From Arcicella aquatica (GTDB lineage: Bacteria; Bacteroidota; Bacteroidia; Cytophagales; Spirosomataceae): a DNA stretch of 64,000 nt. Under the pieces are notes generated by a model that was not told the DNA's origin, searched no databases, and saw only the letters and a list, made by a program, of their open reading frames with translations. The stretch spans positions 127,813-191,812 of the forward strand of contig NZ_JAYFUL010000003.1 of the NCBI RefSeq assembly GCF_034928825.1. Direction: 5' to 3'. Below, piece by piece: positions 38,383 through 48,088 of this stretch. The translations under genes and the position numbers were made by a program. How positions within the stretch are numbered: position 1 is the first letter of the stretch; every line of letters begins with the position of its first letter.

Positions 38383-39210
38383 ATGACCATAGATGCACAT
38401 CAACATTTTTGGCAGTACGATGCACAACGACATGATTGGATTTCAGATGAAATGAAGGTAATTCAGCGAGATTTCTTGCCTGAGGATCTTGCTCCAATTT
38501 TAGCAAAAAATAACATTTCGGGTTGTGTAGCCGTGCAAGCTGACCAAACTTTAGCAGAAACTGATTTTTTGATTGAATTAGCCAACAAAAATGCTTTTAT
38601 AAAAGCCGTAGTTGGTTGGGTAGATTTACGTGCAGACGATGTTGATGATATTTTAGAACATTATGCTGAATTGCCTATTGTAAAAGGTTTTAGGCACGTA
38701 GTGCAAGGAGAAGCGGATACTGAATTTATGCTTAGACCAAAATTCAAGGCTGGAATTACAGCCTTAGGAGCATTTGATTTCACTTACGATATTTTGATTT
38801 ATCATTATCAGCTAGACCAAGCCATTCAATTGGCAAAGTTGTTCCCCGACCAAAAGTTTGTCTTAGACCATATCGCCAAACCCGATATAAAATCTGGCGA
38901 ATATACCCAATGGCAAACCAATATCAAGAAACTAGCCTTACATCAAAATGTATATTGTAAATTATCAGGAATGGTTACTGAGGGCGAATGGAACGATTGG
39001 AAAGTGTCCGATTTTAAAATATACTTGGATACGGTAGTAAAAGCATTTGGCACCGAACGCCTAATGTACGGCTCTGATTGGCCAGTTTGCTTAGTTGCTG
39101 CTGAATATGAAGAACAATTAGGGATTGTAAATGAGTATTTTTCTACATTTTCGACCTTAGAAAAGAAAAAGATAATGGGAGGAAACGCTCTCAAATTTTA
39201 TAATATTTAA
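38383..39210 (+). CDS. Amidohydrolase family 2 protein, putative L-fuconolactonase
   Basis: This 275-residue TIM-barrel hydrolase starts with IDAHQHFW, the metal-binding HxH of amidohydrolase family 2, has FVLDHIAKP near residues 164-172 and ends with MYGSDWPVC holding the metal-site Asp. This pattern fits L-fucono-1,5-lactonase and related sugar lactonases (COG3618), which open the lactone made by an L-fucose dehydrogenase. A 157-base gap separates it from the FAH gene, with a possible hairpin AAGGCACAG/CTGTGTCTT (about 38274-38311), so expression of the two halves of the cluster may differ. Confidence 0.9.
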   Translation: MTIDAHQHFWQYDAQRHDWISDEMKVIQRDFLPEDLAPILAKNNISGCVAVQADQTLAETDFLIELANKNAFIKAVVGWVDLRADDVDDILEHYAELPIVKGFRHVVQGEADTEFMLRPKFKAGITALGAFDFTYDILIYHYQLDQAIQLAKLFPDQKFVLDHIAKPDIKSGEYTQWQTNIKKLALHQNVYCKLSGMVTEGEWNDWKVSDFKIYLDTVVKAFGTERLMYGSDWPVCLVAAEYEEQLGIVNEYFSTFSTLEKKKIMGGNALKFYNI

Positions 39211-39257
39211 ACCTTACCTCAGCTCTATGTAATTATTGCTTTGTGTAAAAATTTAAT

Positions 39258-40040
39258 ATGAACTTAGGACTCAAAGAAAAAGTAATCATCGTTTCGGGCG
39301 GTGCAAAAGGAATTGGTGAAGGTATTTCTGGCGTATTAGCTACTGAAGGAGCGTATGTTGCTATCGTAGGTAGAAATGATGCTGATAATCAGAAAGCAAT
39401 TGAGAAAATTCAGGCAGCAGGCGGACAAGCATGGTCGTTTGTAGCTGAATTATCGAAGCCTGAAGAATGTAAAAAAGCTGTAGATGAGGTTGTAGCTAAA
39501 TTTGGACGAATTGATGGACTTGTAAACAATGCAGGTGTAAATGATGGCGTTGGACTAGAAAGTGGTAACTACGAACGCTTTGTTGTTTCATTGCATAGCA
39601 ATTTAATTCACTATTATTTGTTAGCACAACACGCTTTGCCATACTTGAAAGAATCTAAGGGAGCAATCGTAAATATAGGTTCAAAAACTGCTGAGACAGG
39701 ACAAGGTGGTACTTCTGCTTATGCAGCATCAAACGGAGGTAGAAATGCCCTTACACGTGAATGGGCGGTTGAATTATTGCCTTATGGTATTCGTGTTAAT
39801 GCTGTCATCGTAGCAGAATGTTATACACCATTGTATGACCGTTGGATTAAGACATTGCCTAATCCGGAAGAGACGTTAGCAAAAATTACAGATAAAATAC
39901 CTTTAGGAAAGCGTATGACTACCGCAGAGGAGATTGCGAACATGGTAGCATTTTTAATGTCAAAACGTTCAAGCCATACAACAGGTCAATTAATTTATGT
40001 TGACGGTGGCTATACGCATTTAGATAGAGCTTTGTTATAG
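39258..40040 (+). CDS. SDR oxidoreductase, putative L-fucose dehydrogenase, with YxxxN in the active site
   Basis: This 260-residue SDR has SGGAKGIG at residues 13-20 and NNAG in LVNNAGVNDGVG. The catalytic Ser lies in VNIGSKT. Where classical SDRs have YxxxK this protein reads YAASNGGRN, with Asn replacing the lysine that lowers the tyrosine pKa. The codon is AAC, so it is not a borderline call from a mixed base. Last gene of the fucose-type cluster, it fits the first step (L-fucose to lactone). The Asn may be a subgroup trait rather than loss of activity. The C-terminus GQLIYVDGGYTHLDRALL is typical. Transcription ends at the large hairpin at 40080-40145. Confidence 0.85.
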   Translation: MNLGLKEKVIIVSGGAKGIGEGISGVLATEGAYVAIVGRNDADNQKAIEKIQAAGGQAWSFVAELSKPEECKKAVDEVVAKFGRIDGLVNNAGVNDGVGLESGNYERFVVSLHSNLIHYYLLAQHALPYLKESKGAIVNIGSKTAETGQGGTSAYAASNGGRNALTREWAVELLPYGIRVNAVIVAECYTPLYDRWIKTLPNPEETLAKITDKIPLGKRMTTAEEIANMVAFLMSKRSSHTTGQLIYVDGGYTHLDRALL

Positions 40041-40079
40041 AAAAACATTGAGTTCATTCGTGAAAATGCCCTTTAAATT

Positions 40080-40145
40080 AAAATCCTTTCTTTTCTTTCT
40101 ATTAGGGGGTGACCACCCCCTAATAGAAAGAAAAGAAAGGATTTT
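40080..40145. terminator. Exceptionally long perfect hairpin between convergent genes
   Basis: Arms of 31 bases (40080-40110 and 40115-40145) are perfectly complementary around the 4-base loop GACC. The stem has a G5/C5 clamp at the loop and a pure pyrimidine/purine tract below it (TCCTTTCTTTTCTTTC against its complement), bounded by A/T runs. It lies between the convergent SDR and SanA-like genes and can stop transcription in both directions. It is far longer than needed for a terminator. Confidence 0.85.
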
Positions 40146-40164
40146 GAAAATTATATTATCAATA

Positions 40165-40815
40165 CTATTCCCCCGCTGATTCTTGGTATTTAGCTCTTTC
40201 AAAAATATATACGTCAAGAATGGCTTTTGGGCGAGCCAAATACTCTCTTAGATAAGTTTTATAGCCCGACTGTACATCTTGTGCCGCAAAGGCCACAGCA
40301 TCAACCCCTAAGTGATTAGCTAAAAATAATGCTCTGGCATTATGGGTAGGCTGAGATATAATCGTGAATTTACGTTGACTGAATACGTCTTTGCAACGAA
40401 TGATAGAATCGTAAGTACGAAAGCCTGCATAATCAAGTATCAACACATTTTCTGGAACACCTAAACGCATCAAAGACTTTTTCATGTCGTTTGGTTCATT
40501 ATAGAAAATTGAATCGTGATTACCACTCAAAATCAAAAACTTTACTTTTCCTTCTTTATACAAACGGGCTGCGGCTTCCATTCTATATTTATAGAATAAA
40601 TTTGCTTTGCCACCTTGTACGGCTTTGCTGGTACCCAATACCAATCCAATGTCATTTGAGGGAAGTTTGTCGAGACTGTAAAAGTTTCTATCTTCAGTAG
40701 AATAGACAATCCAAATATTACACACTAAAATACCAATCAACGCAAAGAAAATCAATGCGATGATTCCTTTAAAGAACCATTTTACTGATGTAGTGAAATC
40801 GAATGGCTCTGTCAA
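40165..40815 (-). CDS. SanA/YdcF-like DUF218 membrane-anchored protein
   Basis: This 216-residue protein has one membrane helix (about residues 14-36) followed by a DUF218 domain: IGLVLGTSKAVQGG, RMEAAARLYKEGKVKFLILSGNHD, and SQPTHNARALFLANHLGVDAVAF. It matches SanA of Enterobacteria, which affects the envelope barrier to vancomycin at high temperature; the biochemical activity is not known. The domain probably faces the periplasm. It stands alone, between the long hairpin and a 117-bp inverted-repeat stretch. Confidence 0.88.
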   Translation of the reverse strand: MTEPFDFTTSVKWFFKGIIALIFFALIGILVCNIWIVYSTEDRNFYSLDKLPSNDIGLVLGTSKAVQGGKANLFYKYRMEAAARLYKEGKVKFLILSGNHDSIFYNEPNDMKKSLMRLGVPENVLILDYAGFRTYDSIIRCKDVFSQRKFTIISQPTHNARALFLANHLGVDAVAFAAQDVQSGYKTYLREYLARPKAILDVYIFERAKYQESAGE

Positions 40816-40864
40816 TGATATTTCATAGGTATTTTTCAGTAGTAATAATCATTTATTGTGGAAG

Positions 40865-40981
40865 TTACTGATTATAAATATATTAACTAATTTGTAGATT
40901 TAAAAATAAGTGGTTCGTTAAAATCACTTTTAACAAAATAAAATATCCAAAAACTATTTTTAATGTATTTATAATCAGTAA
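40865..40981. repeat. 117-bp stretch bounded by 22-bp inverted repeats
   Basis: TTACTGATTATAAATA (40865-40880) recurs as its complement at 40966-40981; with six more bases the arms are 22 bp with one mismatch (40865-40886, 40960-40981). It lies between the sanA-like and topoisomerase genes, upstream of the former, so it may be a small non-autonomous element or a long-range regulatory dyad. Confidence 0.5.
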
Positions 40982-41029
40982 TTGTTGTATTTTTTATGGA
41001 AAAATGAAAATTTAGGTTTTTTTCAAATG

Positions 41030-43702
41030 TTAAAATAATCCTAATTGCTCCCCTGTTGTGCCGTCACCAGATTCTGGAAAATCAATTTCTTCTGGCGCTA
41101 TCAGCTTCGGCGGTTGTGTGCTAGCGTCTTTATTAGCCGAAGGTTCATCCAATTGTTTCACAGGCGTTTCTACAATTTTGGGTGCCAAAGGTGTAATATG
41201 CTGAACTTTAAAAGTAGATAATTTACTTCCCATGGCTTTCCAACCTCTTACTTCTGCTATTTCATCCAGATTGACTTCTTCTTTAATAATTCCAGATTGA
41301 TTATCTTTTTTATAAGACATTTCGATGCGTGGATATACGTCAACACTAGCAAAAGTCAGCTTAGAACCTTTTTCATCCGAAATAAACAAGAATTTTTTAT
41401 CAATCGTGGTTGTCTCTATCCTGAAACGTTTTACATAATACAATTTAGACCCACCATCATAGTAAAGAGCCGTAATAATACCATCTGGAATAAATTTGGT
41501 CAACGAAACAATATCTTTTGACTCATAGCGGTTTGTTAGCTCAAAATTTGTCAATTCATATTGCCCATCTTTGTAGATAACCAAGATATTATCTTTGGCA
41601 TCAAAATTACCTAAATATTTACCATGCTCATCTCGATTGAGTCGCCCTACATTTTCGTCGTAGTAGATATCTACGCCACCTAAAGTGGAAAGCCCAGCAG
41701 ATTTTAAGGTGATTTTTCTGATAGGATATTTCGTTAATAAATTACCCATCGAATCACGCCCTTTGATAAGCAACTCTTTGAAATCATATTCAAATTGCTT
41801 GACTCTAGCAGTACTAGAGGCCGTCAAATTTATTTGAATGGTTTCTGCCTCTCCATTTTCATTGGCTGTGAAGTATAGAATTTTTGACTTAGGATTACCT
41901 GCCGTTAAATCATATTCACGGTCACGCGTAACAGCCGTAACCTTGAAGCGTTTTACATACGAAATCCCTGTTTTTCCATCAAAATAGACTAAATTATATA
42001 CTTTTCTATCATCATTCTTTTTGAAAACAGATACATAAATAATGTCTTTTCCAACAAATACCTTTTCTTGTACTTTGGTCACCATACAGCGTCCGTCTTG
42101 TCTGAAAACGATGATATCATCAATATCCGAACAATCCATCACATACTCTTCTTTCTTCAAACCATAACCAATAAACCCACCGACACGGTCAACATATAGT
42201 TTCTGGTTGGCTGCTGCCACAACTGCCGCTGAAATGGTATTAAAGTTTCTGATTTCAGTTCTACGCTCACGACCTTTACCGTGTTTTTTCAGGATATTTT
42301 TGAAATAATCAATGGAGTAGCGAATGATGTTCGCAAGGTTATCCAATACCTCCGCCAATTCTTCTTGCAAGCGTTTCATGGCTTCGTCTGCCTTGAAACC
42401 ATCATATTTAGATATACGTTTGATACGGATTTCTAATAATCTTAAAATATCCTCTTCAACTATTTCTCTGTAAAATTCGGGTTTGTAAGGGTCCAACGCT
42501 TTATCAACTGTAGCAATTACATCTTCAAATGTCTCGCATTCTTCAATTTGGCGATAAATACGATTTTCAATGAAGATTTTCTCAAGAGAGCTAAATAATA
42601 ACTTCTCCATCAATTCATCTCTACGTATTTCTAACTCACGTTCTAACAGCTTTACAGTTTGTTGGGTACAAACTTTTAACACTTCAGAAACCCCCACAAA
42701 GTGAGGTTTATCGGCAATGATTACACAGGCATTCGGAGAGATTGAAATCTCACAATCGGTAAAAGCATACAAAGCATCAATCGTGACATCTGGTGAAACC
42801 CCTGGTGCAAGCTGTACTTGTATTTCTACCTCTTTGGCAGTGTTATCAATTACTTTTTTGATTTTTATTTTCCCCGCATCATTCGCTTTGATGATAGACT
42901 CAATCAAATTGGTGGTAGTAGTAGAGAACGGAATATCCTTAATGACTAAGGTTTTCTTATCAAATTCTTCAATTTTGGCTCTTACCCTAATTTTCCCACC
43001 ACGATGACCATCCTGATAATTGGAAACATCTATTGACCCGCCTGTCAAGAAGTCAGGGTATATTTCAAAAGGTTTGTTTTTTAGAATCGCTATGGAGGCT
43101 TCAATCAATTCAACAAAATTATGAGGCATAATTTTGGTTGAAAGCCCAACAGCAATACCTTCAACGCCATGTGCTAAAAGTAAAGGGAATTTTACCGGAA
43201 GGGCAACTGGCTCACGTTTACGACCATCATAAGAAAGTTGCCAGTCGGTCGTCTGAGGGTTAAAGATTACATCAAGGGCAAATTTTGAGAGCCTAACTTC
43301 GATATAACGAGCAGCAGCAGCACCATCGCCAGTGCGGTAGTCTCCCCAGTTTCCTTGACAATCAAATACTAAATCTTTCTGACCTAGGTTAACCATGGCT
43401 TCATTAATAGAAGCATCACCATGAGGGTGATATTGCATCGTTTGTCCAATTACGTTTGCCACTTTGTTGAAACGACCATCGTCCATTTCTTTTAGGGCGT
43501 GTAATATACGGCGCTGAACAGGTTTTAATCCATCCTCAATTGCAGGTACAGCTCTTTCTAAAATTACATAAGAAGCATATTCTAAAAACCAGTTTTCATA
43601 CAATCCTGCTACAGCGACTTGCTGATGAAGGGCATCGTCTTGGGGATTATCGTTTGTGTTCTCTTCTAAATTTTCAGGCAGACTTTCGTTTTCCATTGAC
43701 AC
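41030..43702 (-). CDS. parC: DNA topoisomerase IV subunit A (gyrase A-type)
   Basis: This 890-residue type IIA topoisomerase A subunit has the catalytic tyrosine at residue 133 (AARYIEVRLS) and the quinolone-region motif YHPHGDASI at 91-99. The breakage-reunion domain extends to about residue 500, with coiled-coil segments near 360-460, then six-bladed C-terminal propeller repeats. The length and an acidic tail fit Bacteroidota ParC; the GyrA-box motif QRRGGKG expected in GyrA is not visible, which supports ParC. It decatenates sister chromosomes in the cytoplasm together with ParE, which is not in this window. The gene has no co-directional close partner. Confidence 0.9.
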   Translation of the reverse strand: MSMENESLPENLEENTNDNPQDDALHQQVAVAGLYENWFLEYASYVILERAVPAIEDGLKPVQRRILHALKEMDDGRFNKVANVIGQTMQYHPHGDASINEAMVNLGQKDLVFDCQGNWGDYRTGDGAAAARYIEVRLSKFALDVIFNPQTTDWQLSYDGRKREPVALPVKFPLLLAHGVEGIAVGLSTKIMPHNFVELIEASIAILKNKPFEIYPDFLTGGSIDVSNYQDGHRGGKIRVRAKIEEFDKKTLVIKDIPFSTTTTNLIESIIKANDAGKIKIKKVIDNTAKEVEIQVQLAPGVSPDVTIDALYAFTDCEISISPNACVIIADKPHFVGVSEVLKVCTQQTVKLLERELEIRRDELMEKLLFSSLEKIFIENRIYRQIEECETFEDVIATVDKALDPYKPEFYREIVEEDILRLLEIRIKRISKYDGFKADEAMKRLQEELAEVLDNLANIIRYSIDYFKNILKKHGKGRERRTEIRNFNTISAAVVAAANQKLYVDRVGGFIGYGLKKEEYVMDCSDIDDIIVFRQDGRCMVTKVQEKVFVGKDIIYVSVFKKNDDRKVYNLVYFDGKTGISYVKRFKVTAVTRDREYDLTAGNPKSKILYFTANENGEAETIQINLTASSTARVKQFEYDFKELLIKGRDSMGNLLTKYPIRKITLKSAGLSTLGGVDIYYDENVGRLNRDEHGKYLGNFDAKDNILVIYKDGQYELTNFELTNRYESKDIVSLTKFIPDGIITALYYDGGSKLYYVKRFRIETTTIDKKFLFISDEKGSKLTFASVDVYPRIEMSYKKDNQSGIIKEEVNLDEIAEVRGWKAMGSKLSTFKVQHITPLAPKIVETPVKQLDEPSANKDASTQPPKLIAPEEIDFPESGDGTTGEQLGLF

Positions 43703-43888
43703 TTATTTTACTTCTCTACGTATTTTGTGGTATTTCAAAACCCTAATTTACATAAAAAAAGCTAAGAAAAAGCATCTGATACTGATAACATCAATGAATT
43801 AATATAAGTGAAAGGTTATAACAGATGATAAATATTACCGCCTAATTGTGCTGGAATAAGCTAAGAAACCTAGATTTAATGATGAAAA

Positions 43889-45616
43889 TTACCGAACATT
43901 AATAGATTGAGGGGTAAAATGACAAACCAGTTGATTATTTATTTTTTGAATAATACCTATTTGATAAGTGTTTTTTTCAAAAGAATCGAGCAAGACAGAA
44001 GTACTAAACCCTTTTGTGAAGTAAGGTTCCAATTGCATGAATCTTCGTCTGCCAGACTTTTGATGAAGGACAGGATAAATATACGTATTTTTGGAAGATT
44101 TGAAGACCACAAAAGCCTGACCGTCATAGGGTAGAGTAGTATTTTTTAACATTACTCTTGGTAAGTAATGCGATTCTTTAGCATCTAACATTAATAACGA
44201 ATCTTTTGATATCACAAGGTTATATTGACTTGAAAAATCTGGTATTTGGTTAGCAGCATTGAAAATGCTTGGTTGTAAAAAGTTGTCGGGAAAAACACTT
44301 ACACCATTTTGGAAAGATTGTGCCAAAACATCTCTGATATTTCTATTAAATGATGCTGCGTTTTCTACTGTGATTTTATCGTGTTGATAATTGAATGCTT
44401 CAGCTTGATTTAAATACTTTATATAGATGATTCTGTCGAAATTTTGATACCAAGAGAAAGCATTAAAGACTATCCCTAAGATTAAAAAACTACCAACAAT
44501 TGATCTTTTAAAGGTAGGTAAGTAATACAATAAGGTACAGTAGAATAACACAAAAAGAATAAATGAGTTATGTAAATACCTATTAGCAAAACTAGATTCC
44601 AGTCCCGACCACGACCTACTCAAAGTGACCAAAAGTGCTGTGATGGTAAAGAATATAAAATATGCTAACAAAAAATGACCATTTACTGATGATTCCTTTG
44701 CTTGAATAGTTGAGTGTTTTTTGTTGAATAAAGTTAACGTTTCGTGATAGGTCAATCTTAGGTTAAAAAATAGCAAGGTGACAAATACAATAAACCCAAG
44801 TGTGATTGCTTGATAATATGTTTCTAATCTGTGTGAAATAATAGAAACAAAACTTCCCCAAAAACCACCAAAACATAAGGCTAACCTCGTTGGGTCGCTT
44901 AAACTACCTGCTAGATTTGAGTTCTGTCCGTTCTGATAGCCCCAAAAGTAAATCATTGCGACAAAAATCATTAGGCATATCCAAATAATTAATTGCTTAA
45001 ATCTTTTTTGAAAAAGAAGTATTAAGGCAACTACGGGAAAACTAAACAAGCCATTCCCATGTGTAAATGTCAAGACTAAGACTAATATTATGGAAATCCA
45101 AAAGTATTTTGGTGAGAAAAAGCAAACACTATAAAACAAAAGCATCGCCCAGAAAATATTCCCAACTTGTTGTAATGTCGAAATCGTCCAAAGATAATTA
45201 TCGGTAGAAGCAGGCTGAAATATGATAAAGGCAATGGGTACAACATAGATGATGCTAAGTTTTAACCTTTTTATGAACAAGCTAAATATTATAAAAATGC
45301 CCAAGTAGTATAAAGTAGCTACGGTGTTCAAAACTTTCCAGTCGATATGACCTTGTAAATAGCAATCTATCAGTACAAAAAGCCTTGGAAAAACAATACG
45401 GTGTTCGTTATGTAAACTCCAAAGTGCTTGCAGTTTTTCAGTGAAGGTTAATAAAGGGTTATAAGCAGTATTTACGAAACTGAGGAGGTGGTAATCGTCC
45501 TGAAAAAAGAAATTGTATGAGTTGGAGTAACAAACAGAGTAATAAATACCAACAATTAAAATAATTGAAAGATATGCTATTGAATTAACAAAAACTGTGG
45601 GCTTTTTTAGCATCAT
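43889..45616 (-). CDS. Polytopic membrane protein, GT-C glycosyltransferase-like
   Basis: This 575-residue protein has about ten to twelve membrane segments. After the first helix it has FFFQDDYHLLSF, an Asp-Asp motif in the first extracytoplasmic loop, as in GT-C glycosyltransferases that use lipid-linked sugar donors. The last 150 residues are soluble (periplasmic) and lack recognisable motifs. I infer a role in surface glycan or lipid glycosylation but cannot name the family. It lies between parC and the Nudix gene on the same strand, with gaps of 186 and 72 bases. Confidence 0.7.
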   Translation of the reverse strand: MMLKKPTVFVNSIAYLSIILIVGIYYSVCYSNSYNFFFQDDYHLLSFVNTAYNPLLTFTEKLQALWSLHNEHRIVFPRLFVLIDCYLQGHIDWKVLNTVATLYYLGIFIIFSLFIKRLKLSIIYVVPIAFIIFQPASTDNYLWTISTLQQVGNIFWAMLLFYSVCFFSPKYFWISIILVLVLTFTHGNGLFSFPVVALILLFQKRFKQLIIWICLMIFVAMIYFWGYQNGQNSNLAGSLSDPTRLALCFGGFWGSFVSIISHRLETYYQAITLGFIVFVTLLFFNLRLTYHETLTLFNKKHSTIQAKESSVNGHFLLAYFIFFTITALLVTLSRSWSGLESSFANRYLHNSFILFVLFYCTLLYYLPTFKRSIVGSFLILGIVFNAFSWYQNFDRIIYIKYLNQAEAFNYQHDKITVENAASFNRNIRDVLAQSFQNGVSVFPDNFLQPSIFNAANQIPDFSSQYNLVISKDSLLMLDAKESHYLPRVMLKNTTLPYDGQAFVVFKSSKNTYIYPVLHQKSGRRRFMQLEPYFTKGFSTSVLLDSFEKNTYQIGIIQKINNQLVCHFTPQSINVR

Positions 45617-45688
45617 AGGTACTTAGGAATAGTTTACTTAAAGTTAATGATAGTAAGGAAATTTAGTGTTATAGAGGTATTATTTTAC

Positions 45689-46324
45689 TTAAATAGATTC
45701 AACCACATCTATTAATTCAGCAATCATCATGGCTGTAGCTCCCCATACAGTATGTTCTTGGATATTATAAAAGGGTGCATCTACTTCAATATCTCTGACA
45801 TTAATAATTGTCCTGCCAATAATACTAGGGTTTAACATCTCTTCTAAGGATACTTCAACTACCTTATCCACTTCACGGGCATCAGGATAAAAATCGGGCT
45901 TATGAGGGATAAATCCTATGACTGGTTGCACATAGAAATTGGAAGCAGGAATAAAAAGCTTGGTGAGTGTACCCAATACTTTTACATCAGTCAGACGCAC
46001 CCCAATTTCTTCTTGAGCTTCCCTCATGGCTGTTCTTACAAGATTTTCGTCTTCTTTTTCAGCTCTACCTCCCGGAAAAGCCATTTGTCCTCCATGTACT
46101 CCATCATATTGTGGACGAAGTATCAGGGGAATGTATATATTATTATTGTGAGGATAAAATAAAATTAAAACTGCGCTTTCTCTTGTTCGTTCGCTCGGTG
46201 AAGGCATCTTCAATTTTAATCTTGAATCAGAAAGCATTTTTTCATGAGCAATTCTTCCGGGCAAAGGTTCTTGAAGCCGTTTTTTTATTTTTTCAGTAAA
46301 GGGTACAAAACCTATCATAGGCAT
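45689..46324 (-). CDS. Nudix hydrolase, coenzyme A pyrophosphatase type
   Basis: This 211-residue protein has the CoA-pyrophosphatase signature HGGQMAFPGGR followed by the Nudix helix ending REAQEEIGV (box about residues 85-109). That combination is characteristic of the UPF0035/NudL branch, which splits CoA or oxidised CoA into phosphopantetheine and 3',5'-ADP. The C-terminal part VWGATAMMIAELIDVV is also typical. It is cytoplasmic. It is 104 bases after the FAD dehydrogenase on the same strand. Confidence 0.92.
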   Translation of the reverse strand: MPMIGFVPFTEKIKKRLQEPLPGRIAHEKMLSDSRLKLKMPSPSERTRESAVLILFYPHNNNIYIPLILRPQYDGVHGGQMAFPGGRAEKEDENLVRTAMREAQEEIGVRLTDVKVLGTLTKLFIPASNFYVQPVIGFIPHKPDFYPDAREVDKVVEVSLEEMLNPSIIGRTIINVRDIEVDAPFYNIQEHTVWGATAMMIAELIDVVESI

Positions 46325-46428
46325 TTGTATTTTTTAAAAGTGAGACGCTAATTGATAAGTTGTATAATCTTTCCGTTAAATGAAGGATGATATTTAATTA
46401 GTAAATTAACATTAAATTATCATACAAA

Positions 46429-48003
46429 TTAACTTTTAGCGTAATTTTCAATCAATTTTTCGGCACAACGCTCACCATCCATTGCAGCCGACATGATTCC
46501 TCCTGCATAACCAGCACCTTCGCCACAAGGATATAACCTCTTTATTGTTAGATGTTCTAAATTTTCTTTGTCTCTCGGAATACGAACAGGAGAGGATGTT
46601 CTACTTTCGATACCAATGATTTGCCCTTGGTTAGAAGCATAATTCCTCATTTTCTTACCAAATTGTTGTAGTCCATCCTGCAAAGGTTTTCCGATAAAAT
46701 CTGGAAGTACCTCCAACATATCCATTGATTGTAAACCCGGCTGATAAGATGTTTCTAGCAGGTTTTTGGATGTATGTTGCTTGATAAAATCATGTACCAG
46801 TTGTGCAGGTGCAGTTTGACCTCCACCTGTCATTTGACAAGCTTTTTGTTCAAGTTCTCTTTGTAATTGCAAGCCTGCCAAGGCTCCGTATTCTTTGTAT
46901 GGCAAAACGTCTATTTCGTTGATAGCTACTACCATGCCTGAATTAGCAAAATAGGAGTCACGACGAGAAGGCGACATTCCGTTTACAACCAATTCACCAG
47001 GTGCTGTGGCTGCTGGAACAATAAATCCACCCGGACACATACAAAACGAAAATACACCCCTTTGAACACCTTTATGAAAGGTTTGGGCTACCAAACTATA
47101 GGAAGCCGCAGGCAAATATTTCCCGCGGTCTTTACAATTGTATTGCAATGAATCTATCAAAGATTGAGGATGTTCAATCCTTACACCCATTGCATAAGGT
47201 TTGGATTCAATCAATACATCTCTTTTCTGACATAATTCAAAAATATCTCTGGCTGAGTGACCAGTTGCTAGAATTACACCAATACCTGAAATCTCTCTGT
47301 CATCCTCTAAAACAACGCCTCTGATTTCCTTTTGTTGAATAATAAAGTCAACTACTTTAGTATTGAAATGTACTTCTCCACCAGCCTTTAGAATACTTTC
47401 TCTGAGGTCAGCAACTAACTGTGGTAATTTATTCGTACCTATATGAGGGTGAGCATCCACTAGTATTTCTTCAGTAGCACCATGCGCCACGAAAATTTCA
47501 AGTACCCTACGGATATCCCCCCTTTTTTTACTTCGAGTATAAAGTTTCCCATCAGAATATGTACCCGCACCACCTTCGCCAAAGCAATAGTTTGATTCTG
47601 GATTTACAATATGTTCTTTATTGATAGCCGCTAAGTCTCTTCTTCTAGCCCTAACGTCTTTGCCACGTTCTAATAGAATAGGTTTTATACCCAGCTCAAT
47701 CATTCTTAGTGCTGCGAATAAGCCAGCAGGACCTGCACCAATGATGATAGCTTGTTGAGCCTTAGAAACATCCTGATAATTTTTCTGAAATGCTATTCTT
47801 GAAGGAGGTGTTTCATCTAAGAATACTTCTGCTTCTATATTTACCTTTACTTGTCGACCACGGGCATCAATAGACCTCTTTAATGGACGAATAATGGCAT
47901 CAGCATCAGCAGGAAAATGTAATAATTGACTTAAATGATTTTTGAGGTTTTCTTGGTCAAAAGCTATTTCTGGCTCTAAAACTAATGATATATGTTTTTT
48001 CAT
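46429..48003 (-). CDS. FAD-dependent dehydrogenase (COG2509 type)
   Basis: This 524-residue flavoprotein has an N-terminal domain of about 80 residues, then the FAD-binding motif GAGPAG at residues 89-94 in AIIIGAGPAGLFAALRMIELG. Further motifs are YCFGEGGAGTYSDGKLYTR, VILATGHSARD and, near the C-terminus, RLYPCGEGAGYAGGIMSAAMDG. The series matches the uncharacterised COG2509 dehydrogenases, present in many bacteria without an established substrate. It is probably cytoplasmic. It is transcribed with a 134-base gap after the lipoprotein gene, whose terminator lies in that gap. Confidence 0.9.
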   Translation of the reverse strand: MKKHISLVLEPEIAFDQENLKNHLSQLLHFPADADAIIRPLKRSIDARGRQVKVNIEAEVFLDETPPSRIAFQKNYQDVSKAQQAIIIGAGPAGLFAALRMIELGIKPILLERGKDVRARRRDLAAINKEHIVNPESNYCFGEGGAGTYSDGKLYTRSKKRGDIRRVLEIFVAHGATEEILVDAHPHIGTNKLPQLVADLRESILKAGGEVHFNTKVVDFIIQQKEIRGVVLEDDREISGIGVILATGHSARDIFELCQKRDVLIESKPYAMGVRIEHPQSLIDSLQYNCKDRGKYLPAASYSLVAQTFHKGVQRGVFSFCMCPGGFIVPAATAPGELVVNGMSPSRRDSYFANSGMVVAINEIDVLPYKEYGALAGLQLQRELEQKACQMTGGGQTAPAQLVHDFIKQHTSKNLLETSYQPGLQSMDMLEVLPDFIGKPLQDGLQQFGKKMRNYASNQGQIIGIESRTSSPVRIPRDKENLEHLTIKRLYPCGEGAGYAGGIMSAAMDGERCAEKLIENYAKS

Positions 48004-48088
48004 GATTGTAAGGTATTTATCCTTAAATGAATAATAAAATCTTTATAATAATGTTATTCGAATGATGTCTTCACAAAAGACAATAAAA

